DNA from: Bacteroidales bacterium
Lineage (GTDB): Bacteria; Bacteroidota; Bacteroidia; Bacteroidales; UBA932
Assembly: GCA_009784635.1 (NCBI GenBank)
Contig: WRBG01000117.1
Coordinates: forward strand, 1 to 6,250
Direction: 5' to 3'
DNA: 6,250 bases
The position numbers and the translations under genes are program-made. The notes below the pieces were generated by a model. The model searched no databases and was not told the DNA's origin. It was given only the letters and a program-made list of their open reading frames with translations. Shown piece after piece: positions 5,890-6,250 of the stretch; position 1 is the first letter of the stretch, and every line of letters begins with the position of its first letter.

Positions 5890-5907
5890 GTATTTTCCAT
5901 ATCTTTG
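5878..5907 (+). promoter_or_regulatory. Bacteroidota-type promoter of the BACON lipoprotein gene
   Basis: TTG (5878-5880) is followed after 19 bp by TATCTTTG (5900-5907), a good fit to -33 TTG/TTTG and -7 TAnnTTTG. Transcription would start near 5913, about 30 nt before the ATG at 5945. There is no strong Shine-Dalgarno; only GAAG directly precedes the start. Confidence 0.7.
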
Positions 5908-5944
5908 CGCCATCAACATGTGCAATACTTAATACCGTACGAAG

Positions 5945-6250
5945 ATGAAAAGAACTATCCTTCCCCTCCTAATGATTGCATTAGGTACTTTAGCCTTGGG
6001 CTGCAAAGACTTTGACTGCTGTGGGCCCAGCGTAATTTCTACAGACGCCTCTGCCCGTACCGTGGGCGGATTCATGGGCGCCTCGCAAGACCTTGTCGTG
6101 AACTGCCCCATGGCTTGGACGATTACCGACCTTCCCGAATGGCTTGCTGCCGTGCCGGACCGCGGCGACTTTGGCGGGCCGGTCAGCTTGAAAGCGACCC
6201 AAGGAAATCCTCCGGGCGCAGACCCCCGCTCGGCTACCATCACCTTTGTG
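5945..6250 (+). CDS. Lipoprotein with N-terminal BACON domain (3' end beyond window)
   Basis: The first 102 codons are present and the gene continues past the window. Residues 1-19 (MKRTILPLLMIALGTLALG) are a signal peptide leading to Cys20, read as the lipidated residue (ALG-C; a little off the consensus). The mature protein begins CKDFDCC, with two further cysteines at 25 and 26. Residues about 45-102 read as a BACON domain: a hydrophobic strand DLVVNCPMAWTI, then LPEWLAAVPDRGDFGGPVSLKA, then the N-x-R-SATITF pattern that closes the fold (RSATITFV). BACON domains are beta-sandwiches common in Bacteroidota surface proteins, often with glycan- or mucin-related enzymes, but many are on proteins of unknown role. 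The downstream domain architecture that would decide the function is not visible. It has its own promoter and appears to start a new transcription unit. Confidence 0.85.
   Translation, partial: MKRTILPLLMIALGTLALGCKDFDCCGPSVISTDASARTVGGFMGASQDLVVNCPMAWTITDLPEWLAAVPDRGDFGGPVSLKATQGNPPGADPRSATITFV

Noticed and set aside
1..6250. Mobile element, phage, defence or toxin-antitoxin system, CRISPR array, tRNA or rRNA
   Set aside because: No transposase, integrase, repeat array or structural RNA gene is seen; every gene except the two cut by the window edges is a complete member of a known family.

Overview
The window looks like ordinary chromosome from a member of the Bacteroidota, probably a Bacteroidales relative. 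Four things point that way: promoter boxes of the TAnnTTTG type before every transcription unit whose start is visible, an almost complete lack of Shine-Dalgarno sequences, a lipoprotein with a BACON domain, and a TonB-dependent receptor behind a TPP riboswitch.

Layout, left to right. (1) Positions 2-181, plus strand: the last 59 codons of a protein whose tail resembles Bacteroidota 6-bladed beta-propeller proteins. (2) Positions 226-2457, minus strand: a 743-residue TonB-dependent outer-membrane receptor. Its leader is a clear TPP riboswitch (about 2461-2531), so thiamin or a thiamin derivative is the likely cargo. Its promoter overlaps the 3' end of the next gene. (3) Positions 2595-3371, minus strand: an exported type I glutaminyl-peptide cyclotransferase, probably a lipoprotein. 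Its start overlaps by 8 bp the end of (4), positions 3364-4992, minus strand: full-length CTP synthase, pyrG. (5) Positions 5081-5839, plus strand, divergent from pyrG: an acyl-ACP thioesterase with two hotdog domains and all four catalytic-network residues. (6) Positions 5945 to the window edge, plus strand: the first 102 codons of a lipoprotein with a BACON domain.

The genes do not form one pathway. They cover thiamin uptake, N-terminal pyroglutamate formation on exported peptides, CTP synthesis and release of fatty acids from ACP, and the last gene is a surface or periplasmic lipoprotein. pyrG and the cyclotransferase probably share a transcript. The receptor, the thioesterase and the BACON lipoprotein each have a candidate promoter of their own.

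I found no new multi-gene system, mobile element, CRISPR array, tRNA or rRNA. The more interesting material is regulatory: a riboswitch whose P4 helix contains the only strong Shine-Dalgarno in the window, a pair of interlocked divergent promoters, small stem-loops at the predicted 5' ends of two transcripts, and an exact 10-bp direct repeat that brackets a terminator-like hairpin.
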